64,000 nucleotides of DNA from Bimuria novae-zelandiae CBS 107.79. Taxonomy: Eukaryota > Ascomycota > Dothideomycetes > Pleosporales > Didymosphaeriaceae. The stretch covers positions 379,898 through 443,897 of the forward strand of contig ML976673.1 of assembly GCA_010015655.1 (NCBI GenBank). Direction: 5' to 3'. The translations under genes were made by a program, and so were the position numbers. The notes under the pieces are model-generated. The model was given only the letters and a program-made list of their open reading frames with translations. It was not told the DNA's origin and ran no database searches. Shown one piece after another: positions 1 to 10,598 of this stretch (its first letter is position 1; the number at the start of each line of letters is the position of its first letter).

Positions 1-1
1 G

Positions 2-403
2 ATCAACAGCCTGATCGATCCAAACAGGGCAGTTGACGAGGAGGACGAGTTCGATACATGGAAGCGCCGCGAGCCGCAGGTTGAAGCAGGTAGCGACAGC
101 GCAAAGTTCCCTACAAAATACTGGGTAGGGCTGCAGGATCGATACCCCAATCTTAGCAAGCTTGCGCTTGACGTACTCTCAATACCGGCTTCAAGTTGTG
201 AGTGCGAGCGAGTTTTCAGCGAGCTAGGCGACCTGTTAGAGCCTCGGAGACGGAAGATCTCTCCGGAGCTTTTGGCAGCGATACACTGCAGTAGAAGGTG
301 GAGAAAAGCTGGGTTTGGCAGCAGCGAGGTCGACGAGAAGGAGCAGCTTACGGTTGAACAGCTCATCTCAAAGTACCATGTGGACACATGGGACGAAGGT
401 TGA
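2..403 (+). pseudogene. hAT transposase, C-terminal fragment (5' end outside window)
   Basis: An open frame enters from the left edge and stops at 401-403. It translates to the C-terminal hAT dimerisation region: a KYW...YPNLSKLALDVLSIPASS segment followed by CECERVFSELGDLLEPRRRKI, the family's dimerisation signature. This domain helps hAT transposases oligomerise during cut-and-paste transposition. Only about 133 codons are visible, so whether the whole gene is intact cannot be judged. The visible part has no stop or frameshift. The downstream 440-565 region carries short repeated motifs typical of hAT ends. Confidence 0.85.
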
Positions 404-784
404 AACACCAAGCTTTCTATACAATTTGCCTAATTAGGAAACAAGCTCCTCAAGCCCATCCAGCCAGCCGAGCGCCCGTAGCCAATCAAGCCATCCAGCC
501 GGTTCTACGACCCACAAAACACCAAGCCATCCAGCCTATAGCCAGAAAGCTGGCTGGCTGGATTGTTGCCATCTGATGATCAGATACGCGGAAGGACCAC
601 CCTGGAGGACTCTGTAGATTGCCAAGGGTCCATATATCCAGTGCGTTTGTATAAGTATGATTATAGGAGTTTCAGAAGAATCAGACGAGGTTGTGAGCGA
701 TATCGACCTTGACGACCTACTTCGTCCTCGTCAATCAGCTGGCTACTCTCTGTGAGGCAGTCACGCACACGATACCTGACCACC
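404..784. repeat. hAT 3' subterminal region with repeated CCATCCAGCC motifs
   Basis: Downstream of the hAT stop there is no gene. The motif CATCCAGCC occurs at about 457, 492 and 528, twice as AAGCCATCCAGCC, with CCAGCCAGC at 460. An inverted run (GGCTGGCTGGATTG) lies at about 551-564. Clustered short motifs in both orientations near the ends are how hAT transposases recognise their DNA, so this is probably the element's right end. I could not place the terminal inverted repeat or the target duplication. Confidence 0.45.
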
Positions 785-2344
785 ATGAACACAAGCCACA
801 CTCGAGCCATGGTGCTCGTCTGCATCGTTGCAGCACTCAATTGTGCCAGTGTAGGCTACGATCAGAGCATGATGTCTTCACACAACATCTTGGTATGAGA
901 AAGGCTTCCCAAAAGATCCCACCAAGTCAACGTTAATTGAGTGACAGTCTGCATTCCAAACTAAATTCGGCCTCGACTCAAATCTCAAAGGTCTGCTCAC
1001 TGCGGTCCAAAACCTCGGTGGCATTGTAGCAGGTACGTGAATTCTTGGGGCCTTCACAGATTCTCCAAGCCACGGCATAACGCAGTACTAAAACTCCGTC
1101 GCAGATATCTTTGCCGGCGTCCTCGTTGACCGTTACGGCCGCAAGGGTGGCATTCTGATTGCTTCGGTCATCGTACTTCTAGCGTGTGTACTTCATGCGA
1201 CCGCTACAACCAAGGCGCAATTTTTCGTCGGTCGCGTCCTAGTTGGCATCGCCAAAGCCATTTCATTCCCGAGTCGCCTAGATGGCTCATGTCGAGAAAT
1301 CGCGACCAGGAAGCGCTCAACGTGCTGGCCAAGTTCCACGGCAACGGTGACCAGAGCAATCCGCTGGTCGTTGCAGAATACCGTGAAATCAAAGCGACTA
1401 TTTCCTTCGAGCAGGAGAACAAGTTAGAGACCTTCAAGAGCTGGTGAAGGGCCTTCGTCGCGAAGAAGTCTAACCTCTATCGCGCATACATCCTCATCAC
1501 GCTTGGTGTCTTCGAGCAAACTGTTGGCTCCAGCATCATCAGTTTCTACCTAGCTGATGTTCTGACGCTAGCTGGAGTAACTTCAGAGAAAGACCAGTTT
1601 GCCATCAATATCGGCCAGAATTGCGTCGCGTTCGCGGCGGCATTGGTCGGTATTTGCCTGATCGACAAGGTCGGTCGTGTGAATGCTGGTAGCAAGCTTA
1701 ACATTTTGCGCAGCGGTGCTGGCGTGCATGGCTGGGCTCAACGCAGCACAGACCGACAACGCGGCAAGGAGGAACGGAGTCATTGCCATGGTATTCCTTT
1801 TCCCGGTTGGATATTCCTCGACTTGGACTCCGCTCTCGTTCTCTTACTGCGCGGAGGTGCTCAACTTTACCATCCGAGCCAAAGGCATGGGGTACGTTAT
1901 CATCTCCTCACAATAATGGTACAATTTGCTAACGTCCGTGCTCCCCTTTAGTTTCTACGCCATATTCACATCCGCTACCGGTTTCTTCAACCAATACGTC
2001 ATTCCGCTCGGTCTCAGTGGCATTGACTGGAGGTAAGCAGATTCTTGTGTCTAGTTTTCATCATGCTTCGATGCTGATTTATTCCGCTTCAAGATTCTAC
2101 ATCGTCGGTGAGTGCTGGAACGTGTTCATGGCCGTCGTAATCGCATTCACCAACCTCGAGACCAAGGGCCTGACGCCCGAACAAATTGACCAGCGTTTCG
2201 AAGGTGTTCCGCGCGATCAGCTTATCGATGTCGTCGAGGCCTACGACGGAGGGAAACCGATCTCGGAGAAAGCTGGTGGGCGTGCCAGTCGAGATGGAGG
2301 TGGAGGAAGTGCAAGTCCCTGCATCGAAGGAAGTCAAAGGATAA
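785..2344 (+). pseudogene. MFS sugar transporter pseudogene
   Basis: Pieces of a hexose-type MFS transporter follow one another in order. There is an N-terminal helix ending GYDQSMMSS at 785, LKGLLTAVQNLGGIVA at about 990, DIFAGVLVDRYGRKGG with the loop 2-3 motif at about 1104, then PESPRWL at 1270, and helices 7-12 to a family-like C-terminus ending at TAA 2342-2344. Introns with good GT/AG ends are still visible, for example after IVA and after KGMG. Lesions: a deletion with frame change near 1262 joins helix 4 directly to the PESPRWL loop, removing about helices 5-6; TGA at 1445-1447; a frameshift near 1680; another frame change near 2279. An intact paralogue lies at 36557-38433. Confidence 0.85.
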
Positions 2345-3150
2345 ACGGGCGGTACACTCACTCACGCGATTTGATGCCTCTCAACCATACTAGATGAGTA
2401 TATTGGAACGAAAATTAAGATCAATAGTATTAGTATCCTTCAACGGTCCCACGCGTGTTTTCCATCAGAACTGGTATCATACATCCCTCACATCACCATG
2501 TTATGTACACACCCCAAGCTCACCCATGCTACAATCCAACCCATCACCCTGACCAGCCAATCTACTTCGCCAAATCAGGCGCCTCCTCAATCCTCTAATC
2601 GTGGAGGTACAAGGTCGGGTAAGACAGTTTTATTTAGGAATGTCTTAGTCCTGTGTGTTCCCTCTAGATAAGTAATACAGTGGCTAACTATATCTTCTCT
2701 ATACCTAACTATTCAGAATTCTAACTTGTGGTCCCTTTTGGCAGCCTTGCGCTGCGTATCATGATCTCAAATTGCTGGGAGAGCGCAATGCCGTCTCTCG
2801 GCGAGCCTAGAGTACCATGAGGTATCTAGATATGTCCAACACGACAAACATCAAGCTCAGGGATACGATGCGATGCGACTCTCAAAGTAAAAAATATAGA
2901 TTATAATTCTACAGTATCCAACGACTCAGATAGAATAGAAAGAAGGCCAATGGCGGGAAAGACTCGCGACAAAAGCAAGAAAGCGCGCATAGTCTCCACA
3001 AACGCCGCACCCCTCCCTGGTATACACAGCACAACGTGACCAGACGCGTGCATCCACCACAGTCAACTAAGTACACAAAGCCCTAGTGGAAACCTCTCGA
3101 CACCAATGTATCCAATCCATCCCAAAACATGTGCAAAGAAGCGAAGGAGC
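2345..3150. other. intergenic, with one LTR-like repeat fragment
   Basis: No gene was seen. Bases of about 2618-2715 match a dispersed repeat also found at 32901 and 54143 (see the repeat entries). The rest is AT-rich 3' flanking sequence between the sugar-transporter pseudogene and the end of the LRR gene. Confidence 0.5.
2618..2715 (+). repeat. dispersed LTR-like repeat fragment, copy 1
   Basis: Shares ordered blocks with 32901-33010 and 54143-54245. These are GGTAAGACAGTT at the start, then a TGTCTTAGTCCTGTGTGTT block, then a GATAAG...ATACAGTGGC block. Copy 2 starts with TG, which suits an LTR of a copia-like retrotransposon. No retrotransposon coding sequence is adjacent, so this would be a solo LTR or a remnant. 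The element class is an inference. Confidence 0.5.
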
Positions 3151-6100
3151 CTAAAAGGTCGGGCTTGGACAATCGAAGAACTCCTCCGTGGGCGAAGGTA
3201 TCCTGTCTTTCAGCCACGTCAGAACGGCATCGGTGCCTTTCTTCAGGACAGTGTAGTTAGGTACGCGGAACTTGTTCCCCTCGACATCGAAGCTGGTGAG
3301 TGTGCCGGCAAGGAGGCCGATGCGGGGCTCCAAGCGAGATAATTCGTTGTTGCTCAGGCTCACGATCTTGAGGCCTGCCACCGCTTCTTCTGATACTTCG
3401 TCGATGGTGTTGTCCGAAGCCAGAAGGGTCGTGAGCTCGGGGAACCTGACCCTAAGCTCGGGCAATGCGCCTGAAATGTGGTTGTTCGAAACGTCAAGGT
3501 GGTGCAGACTAGGTGCGGATAGCAACGAGGTGACTCCGTCTAATGTCTTGATCTTATTACCAGCAAGGCGAAGCTCACGGAGCTTGGGAAGCGCTAGGGG
3601 TTCTGCCAGTGGATTGATAATGTTGTTTCTGGAAAGATCCAATACCGACAAGAGCGTGAGTTGACTTGTGACAGCAGGTATCTTCATAAGTGAATTTCGC
3701 TGGAGGTATAGCTGCTTGATATTATGCGACTCGGCGAAACTTGCTATAGCCTCATCGACTTCGGTCATGTTCTGAGACGAGAGGTCGAGAGTGCCAGAAG
3801 GTGTCAGTTTCCAGCCATTGTCTTCCGCAGAGAGCTCTTCGCCAGCCAAATCGGCTGCGTCCTCAGGCAGATCCGCGCCTGGTACTGTTGCGGGGTCTAG
3901 CCGTGAGAAAAGATCGCGCTTGATGTCTTCGGCATTCATCGTCAGGTACTTTCGCTCGCGAAGCGGGTTCGCTGCAAGAGTCAAATTGTGCAATGCTTCC
4001 ATGAGAGCTATGCAATGGTCCAGCTTGTCGATATTATTCCCCGTAAAGTCGGCGTTCCGCAGCTGCGACAGAGAGCAGAATCCTTCAGGAATCGATGACA
4101 GACTGTTTTCACCAACAAGTAAAGTAGTGAGGTTCTTCCAGTCGGACATGTTCGGCAGCGTCGACAATCGATTTGCCGAGAGATTAAGATGCTTCATGGA
4201 AGGGAGCGAAACCGTTTCCGAGACACACAGACTTGTGAGGGAGTTGTTTGCTAAATATAAGTTCTGCAGGTTCGGCACAATATCTACTTGGAAGAATGCG
4301 CCACTAAAAGAATTCTTGGACGCGTTCAAATCAATGACCGACATTGATGTGAACACCTCGCTTGGAAGGCTACTCAAGTTATTGTTAGAAATGTTCAACG
4401 CCCTTAAACGCGTGAGAGCCCGGATTTCCGGTGGCAAGCTTGTCAGTTTGTTTCCCTGTAGCTCTAGTGTCTCCAACAAAGTCAGCGTCTCAACACTAGA
4501 AGGAAAAGCGCCTTCGAGCTTGTTCTCTGCAAGCTTGAGATCGCGCAGGGTGGGTATCTGAAACACAACGTCCAATGAATCCATGGACATCTTGTTCCTG
4601 GTGAGGTTGAGCCTGGAGAGCTGTGGTAGCCTTCGAAGGCCCATTGGTAACTCCCGAATCGAATTCCCGTGCAGATCCAGGCTCTGAATACCACCGAATT
4701 GTGGGACCACCTCGTCGGATTCCATTGCAGCTTCGTAATCCATGTCCGGGAACATAGACTCTGGAAGGGATTGAAGATCATTGTCGGCGGCAATCATAGT
4801 TGTGAGATCGACGACTTCGCCCCAAGCCGTATTCGCGTTAGGATCATATTGGTACATATTCAAGACTTCCTCAGGTATCTCGTTCAAGCTCATCGCTGCA
4901 ATGTTCAGCTTGCCGTCCGCCCGCGCAGCATCGACTCGCTTGCGCAGCAGGGATGCACCCCCTTTTGGATGTTGGTTGAACGGGTCTTCGAGGCCGAAGT
5001 CGAAGCTCGCAATTTCGACGGGATCTGGTATAATGGCATCACGCGGTGGGGTGTTCGTGCGAGGGCGAGGTGGACTCGTGGCAGTAGTGCGTCTCGCTGC
5101 CTCTCTGGCTTTCGCGATCTGCTCTCGCAGAGCTTGGGACGACTTCGGCTTGCTTGAGGCGGTAGTCGGGCCGGTCGTAACCGGGGCGCGTTTGACTGCT
5201 TTGGCCTTGGCGAGTTGTTCTCTCAATGCAGCCGAAGAACTGGGCGCCTTACGAGTCGTTTCTGGTGTCTTCTTAGCGGGTAGAGGTGTTGCAACGGGGG
5301 TAGCAGCCGGCGGAGAGATGGCTTGACCGAAAGTTCCGCCAATTGATGGTCGAGCTGTGGGTGTTCTCGCAACCATGGTTTTGCTATTAGAAAGAGGCCG
5401 CGCTTTTGGAGTTGATTGCAAGTTTTGTATTTGCGACAGGGGCGGCTTTTTCAGCATAGATGTCGTCCGAGCAACTGACGAGATCCTGCTGGGGGTCGCA
5501 GATGTGCTAGACGTCACTGCACTGACGCTTCGCTTGCCTGGGACCGTCATCGAACCTATGAGAGTGTTAATATTGCCACACGGTCATTTCGAAAAGTCAG
5601 TCTCTCGTACCTCTCTGGAGACCCAAAGTGCTTTTCTTTGGTGTAGCTGGTGCGTCTCGCGGCGTGCCATCGCTGGTTGTTGGTCGCCTGCCGTTCGACA
5701 AGGCTGACGCAGGTCTGGCTGGCGGTCCCATTGACTCTCCATTGCCAAAGAAGCTCGATCTTCGGCGCACTTTCCCAGCCGCTGGTGAAGAAGGCAGTTG
5801 CGACAGACTCTCGATCGTTCTTTCCGACAAGGACGCCCGTGGTTTCCGTATGGCCGGTGTAGGTGCTTCTACATCGTCGTCCACGAGCACAGGGGAAGGC
5901 TCATTGTCGTAGAAGCCTGCCCGTGAGCTGGCTCTCGACGATGCCCTTGATGCTGATCGGAAAGCGCCTAAGTTTCCTAACACATCATCGTTCTGCGGTT
6001 TCTGGGCGGTGGTCTTCTGCAACTGCGGATTGGTCCTGGTTTGACGCGAATGCGGAGGGCCAATTGGTTTCTTAAACACAGAAGCGTCTGCGACAGAGGC

Positions 6101-6472
6101 TCGAGGCTGCGTGAGGCTCGGGATGGAGCGCTTGGTGGAGAGCACAGATGTCCTGTTGGAGCTCGTGTTCGCAGACACCGGCGGGACCACAGAAGATCTG
6201 GCGAGAGACGATCTCGAGGCCTTCTTCTGCAGTGACGGCGGCGGCTGACTGGCGCGCGACGAGATGGTGGACAGCGAGGGCTTCTTCTGGAGCGACGACG
6301 GCGGCTGGCCTGTCCGCGAGATGGAGGACAGCGAGGGCTTCTTGCGGAGCTGTTCGGTAGACGGAGTACGGCTCAGGCCCTGGCTGGCTGCAGGCCTGAG
6401 CACGGGGAGGCGCGAGGTCGGACGCGGGATGCCAGAGCTGGGTCTGGGTATCCCGGAAGGCGGCTGCTCCAT
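3151..6472 (-). CDS. leucine-rich repeat protein, LRRC40-like
   Basis: Two exons: complement 5611..6472 and 3151..5555. The 55-bp intron (5556-5610) has GTACGA donor and CATAG acceptor, and the joined frame gives 1088 residues. The N-terminal third (about 1-290) is low-complexity, Ser/Pro/Lys-rich and basic, and opens with two SGIPRP motifs. The middle and C-terminus hold about 20 leucine-rich repeats of the typical LxxLxLxxNxLxxLP form. The end (VLKKGTDAVLTWLKDRIP) matches the conserved tail of LRRC40 proteins, so the call rests on repeat type plus tail. The biochemical role is unknown; LRRs normally form a protein-binding solenoid. A basic, proline-rich leader with SxIP motifs could bind microtubule plus-end protein EB1, which is inference. 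It is transcribed away from the divergent coiled-coil gene at 7125. Confidence 0.85.
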
Positions 6473-7124
6473 GGTGTTGCAGGCGACGAGTGACCTGTCG
6501 GCGCGTGGCTCTCACGCAGGACCTGAAGGCTCCATGTCCAACCAGGAGGCACTACTAGAAGGAAGACTCGCTTGCGATTGCAAGATAATTTCCCCGTATT
6601 ATGGGCAGCTGCGATAGGACACAGGGTGTGCGTTCGTGCCTGAGCGCGCGGGACAGCTATACCGTTGCCCGCTCAACGCGTGTTTCAAGCCCTTGTGTCC
6701 CAACGCGGCAAGGACGAGTCGCTCCTGCCAACCGTGCCAGCCCGCACCAGCCAACTCTCAACTCCACCTGCCTGCACCTGCAACCGAACCACCGAACCCC
6801 TCCGCCTCTCTGACACACGTCTTCCCACACATCGCGCATTGCTACATTGGGTCTCATACTGATCGCATTAGGTGCGCGACTGCGAGCCGCCGTGACCGAA
6901 CGGCAGCGAGGCGCATATCCGCAGGTTCCCACTGCGCAATCCGACGCGACCGCCCCGCTCACCGCTACGGCCCTCGAGAGCCAACATCCCCTCATTTACA
7001 TCCCTTCGCGTGTCGCGCAAACCACGGGAGCCCGTCGCGTCCCGCACGTTCGCGTATCATCGACCCTGCAAACAACGCGTCTGACGTGTCGTTCGCGTCG
7101 TGGTCCCGCTTGCGCCTAGGCAGA

Positions 7125-8678
7125 ATGGACTCCCAGGCAGTATTGTCGCAAGCCTCCCAGGGCTCAGCACTTATGCCGTCTACCGAAGAATCCAGGCCCG
7201 CGACTCCTTCAATGCGATCCGAGTCGCGCTCAGATACTTCTGAGCCCGCACAGTATACCAAAGCTGAGAAGTTCACCTCACCCGCACCGCGCACAACATC
7301 TTCGATGACTCCTCCTCCGTCCTCCCAGGTGCCAAACACCCGTTCTGCGTTGCGCACGCCGACACCCCCGACACCCGGACTGTCGTCTCCGCCACCGACC
7401 TCTAAGCTACCAAACCAGCCTTCGGCTCTGGTCGAGTCTGCAGCCGCCCTGTTCTCCCAGGAACAGATCAGCAATGCCTCTGCAGACGAGCTACGGGCCA
7501 TGGTCAATGACCTCAGCGGGAAATTGCGAGATGTACGGCTCTCGGCCGCTCACCATAAATTGCAGTACAACATGGCTGTGATGGAAAGCCAGGAGTCAGC
7601 TAGCCGGATGGCTGTCGAACTGGCCATGGCCCAACGTGAAATCGATGTGTTGCAAAAAGCAGAGGAAAAGCGGCGCTCCCAGATCCCGACTCCAGAGCAG
7701 ATCTACCAAGAGTCACCCATGGCTGCAGCCAATGCCATCTTGATGTCTGAAATGAATCGCCAGATCCAAATGCTTCAGAACGAGAATGAGGAGCTACGGG
7801 ATCTGTATGAACAGCAAAAGCGCTTGACCGAACATCGCGACGGCGAGATCCGCGGTTTGGTGGATGAGAATGATCGACTGAAGTCAAGGATCCGCAAGAA
7901 CCGAGACCACATGGCACCTTATCTGCCGTATCTGGAGCAGATGAACGAGTCGCCACGCTCTACGTTTGGTACGCCACATGCTACTCCACGTCACAAAGTC
8001 AATCGTGTCTCTGCCATTCCTCATGAGAACAGGGGACAAAACAACTTTGAGGCACTGCTTCTGGCAGACAAGATGCTAAGCCAAGAAACTGGCACGGCAC
8101 CTTCGACCCCGGCAAGGTATGGACAGAGGTCCCGCTTCAGCCATACCAGGGGTGCTCAGTCGATGTCCTCTCTTCCGCACACCCCGAGGGGTCACTCGAC
8201 TCATGCGGTCGAGATTCCACGGACCCCGACGACCTTTGCCCCTGTCAGCATCCCTCAGTCGGCGCCTGCAGCTCATTACATAGTGAAGGCAGCGCATGCT
8301 CGACGCGAAAGCAGCAACTCTACCATCACCGCCTCTAGTGTCGACGAAGAAGAAGCTTTCACCGACATAGAAGACGAAGAGGTGACTGAATCTCAAGCAA
8401 GTCAGCTCGCCACCAGCATGCTTCGCAGGGCGCCCACCGGATCGAAACCCACCGGATCGAAACCCACCGGATCGAAGCGAGCATCAGCTCCAACTTCGCA
8501 GTCGCACTTAGTCCAAAGTAAGATCTTTGGACAAGTGAAGAAAGGCCACGGTTTGACCCGTTCTGCAGAGCTCGAGAAGAAGCGGCTGCAGCCGTCGGAT
8601 CACCACGAAAGCCCGACCAAACGAGGCCGGCTGGAGGGAGGTATAGGTCTTGGGATTGGTCTGGGTCTTCGCGACTAA
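7125..8678 (+). CDS. coiled-coil protein of unknown function
   Basis: Single-exon frame of 517 residues from ATG 7125. The same frame is open to 6636, but that upstream part reads like untranslated leader (Arg/Pro/Cys-rich, no domain). Residues 1-100 are Ser/Thr/Pro-rich and disordered. About 105-275 form heptad-like coiled coil, including a stretch rich in NENEELRDLYEQQKRL-type sequence. The C-terminal half is again disordered with TP and SP sites. An exact triple repeat of PTGSK occurs near 8437-8475, then a basic KKGH...KKR region that could be a nuclear signal and a Gly-rich end. I do not recognise the family. Multiple TP/SP sites suggest phosphorylation by proline-directed kinases (inference). 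Confidence 0.8.
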   Translation: MDSQAVLSQASQGSALMPSTEESRPATPSMRSESRSDTSEPAQYTKAEKFTSPAPRTTSSMTPPPSSQVPNTRSALRTPTPPTPGLSSPPPTSKLPNQPSALVESAAALFSQEQISNASADELRAMVNDLSGKLRDVRLSAAHHKLQYNMAVMESQESASRMAVELAMAQREIDVLQKAEEKRRSQIPTPEQIYQESPMAAANAILMSEMNRQIQMLQNENEELRDLYEQQKRLTEHRDGEIRGLVDENDRLKSRIRKNRDHMAPYLPYLEQMNESPRSTFGTPHATPRHKVNRVSAIPHENRGQNNFEALLLADKMLSQETGTAPSTPARYGQRSRFSHTRGAQSMSSLPHTPRGHSTHAVEIPRTPTTFAPVSIPQSAPAAHYIVKAAHARRESSNSTITASSVDEEEAFTDIEDEEVTESQASQLATSMLRRAPTGSKPTGSKPTGSKRASAPTSQSHLVQSKIFGQVKKGHGLTRSAELEKKRLQPSDHHESPTKRGRLEGGIGLGIGLGLRD

Positions 8679-9290
8679 TTTGCGTCTACACATGCACACG
8701 AGACATAACGACTGACGATATGGGATGATGAAGCGGGTGTTTGGAGTCGATATGGAGCGATTGGATTTGTATTCTATGCTTCGGCATCCTGGATTGGCTT
8801 GCATGCCACCTTGTGATTTCTACTGAGTCTAGACTCGACTCTGATCTTCTGAGAGACGGATTTGGGTACCACTGATTGTATGGATTTGGGTACTACTGAT
8901 TGTACCGATGTGGATACCACTGATTGTATGGATTTGGGTACTACTGATTGTACCGATGTGGATACCACTGATTGTATGGATCTGGATACCACTGTTTGTA
9001 CGGATTTCGATGACCAACGATTGATAGATAGTAATTGCACGTTTTGTGTAGTGGAAAGACTAGCAGATCCAACATTTGAAGTAAATCGCAACACTGTCGC
9101 AGAAGATACATGGTGTTCATGACGCTGGAGAGACCGCCAAGGCGCTAGGCCTGGGCCCCGGCGAAATCATTTATCCGCATCCGGTCGCTAAGCGAGCGAA
9201 TTTCGAACAACACTTTGAACTTGACTTCGCGTCTAGCTTCTCGACAGCTGTACGTACTAACCACAGGTCGACCACCGCACAACCGCAGCC
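8679..9290. other. intergenic with 24-bp minisatellite; RPL13 promoter
   Basis: Apart from the minisatellite (8862-9012), no gene is seen. The last 250 bp upstream of RPL13 should hold its promoter and leader; I see no clear TATA box. Confidence 0.5.
8862..9012. repeat. 24-bp tandem repeat, about six units
   Basis: The unit is about 24 bp: a GGRTACYACTGATTGTA core followed by a variable YSGATKT. Six consecutive units alternate between two subtypes (one with GTATGGAT, one with GTACCGAT), so there is also a 48-bp higher-order period. It lies in the 3' flank of the coiled-coil gene and has no coding role. Confidence 0.85.
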
Positions 9291-10247
9291 ATGGCTATCA
9301 AGCACAACCAGCAGATCCAGAAGAACCACTTCCACAAGGACTGGCAGCGTTACGTGCGCGTGCAGTAAGTTCTGCTTGTCTGCTCATTTTCGTGAACATT
9401 CATGCTAACAGTTGGTAGCTTCGACCAGGTAATTCCCCTCTCATAGAGAGTAGTGGCGCCTGTGTCCATATGCTAACGGCTTAAAGGCCGGCAAGAAGAA
9501 GTCCCGTAGGGAGTAAGTGTCACACTCCACCCTGTCGTCGTGTGGACTTCAAGCGTCTAACGTTGGTTCAGAGCTCGCGCCAAAAAGGCTGCTGCCGTTG
9601 CGCCTCGCCCTGTCGACAAGCTGAGACCCGTCGTTCGATGTCCGACCGTCAAATATAACCGGCGTACGCTTTACCCACACAAACCATCCCGGCGCGCGGT
9701 CTAGGCTTCATCGCTTCCGGAGCAGTCGCTTCTTGCCCGCGACCTCCAAGCCGCCGCCGCCTCCCTTCTCCAACGTTGCACCAACTGACATAACTGTTTA
9801 GGCGTGCGCCCAGGTCGCGGTTTCTCCCTCGCTGAGCTGAAGGCTGCCGGGATCCCCCGCAAGCTTGCACCCACTATTGGTATCTCCGTCGACCCTCGCC
9901 GCCAGAACCTCTCCGAGGAGAGCCTCAAGGCCAACGTGGAGCGCCTCCAGGAGTACAGGAAGCGCCTCATCCTCTTCCCCCGTCGCAACGGCAAGACCAA
10001 GAACGGTGACGCATCTGCTGAAGACGTCAAGGCCGCCAAGAGCGGCGAGAACATCGTCAAGGCCACCAGCGAGATCTTCCCCGTCGTCAACAAGCCCGTC
10101 ATCGAGGAGGTCGCCATCAGCAGCGTCGAGGCCACCGAGAACGCGTACAGGAAGCTCCGTGACGCCCGCTCTGAGGCCCGTTACGCCGGTCGTCGCGAGA
10201 AGCGCGCCAAGGCTAAGGCCGATGAGGCTGATGCTAAGAAGAAATAA
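9291..10247 (+). CDS. rpl13: 60S ribosomal protein L13 (eL13)
   Basis: Component of the large cytosolic ribosomal subunit. Five exons: 9291..9364, 9419..9428, 9487..9512, 9572..9663, 9802..10247, 648 bp, 215 residues. The product starts [20 protein letters not shown] and continues through the eL13 signatures [17 protein letters not shown] and [10 protein letters not shown] to a lysine-rich tail. The length is normal for the family. Exon 2 is only 10 bp (one base of a His codon plus Phe-Asp-Gln), and the early exons are clustered as in many fungal ribosomal-protein genes. All introns are GT-AG (54, 58, 59 and 138 bp). Confidence 0.96.
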
Positions 10248-10598
10248 GCGGTCACGGATCCTACGTCGGTGCCGTGGTATGCTTAACGAGGTCTTGAAAA
10301 AGTGGTGGCGATTCGGCGAAGGATATTCCCAATATGGGCGGCGTCAATGGTTTGGAATGGGCCTGCTACGGTAGGTAGCAGTGAATGATATCTAGTCCTC
10401 AATGCAGCCACCATTGCCTCATGTGTGTCCGGCCTGTTTTTGCAGACGCTGTAACGGTTCTCTGGCGCTGATTCGCTCACTCTGCGCCTCTCCTTCCATT
10501 TTTTATGCGCTTCATATGGTTAATCAAGTAGGTCCGACTTCCTGGACGCCACGCAAAGGTCCATCCATCCAGCAAAACTTGACAGTGTTCCTGCGCCA
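10248..10598. other. intergenic, convergent 3' ends of RPL13 and HRI1
   Basis: 350 bp between two convergent genes. No gene, repeat or RNA was recognised. Confidence 0.5.

Noticed and set aside
7000..7124. Upstream extension of the coiled-coil protein to 6636
   Set aside because: The extra 163 residues are Arg/Pro/Cys-rich with no domain and look like leader; ATG 7125 starts normal coding sequence.
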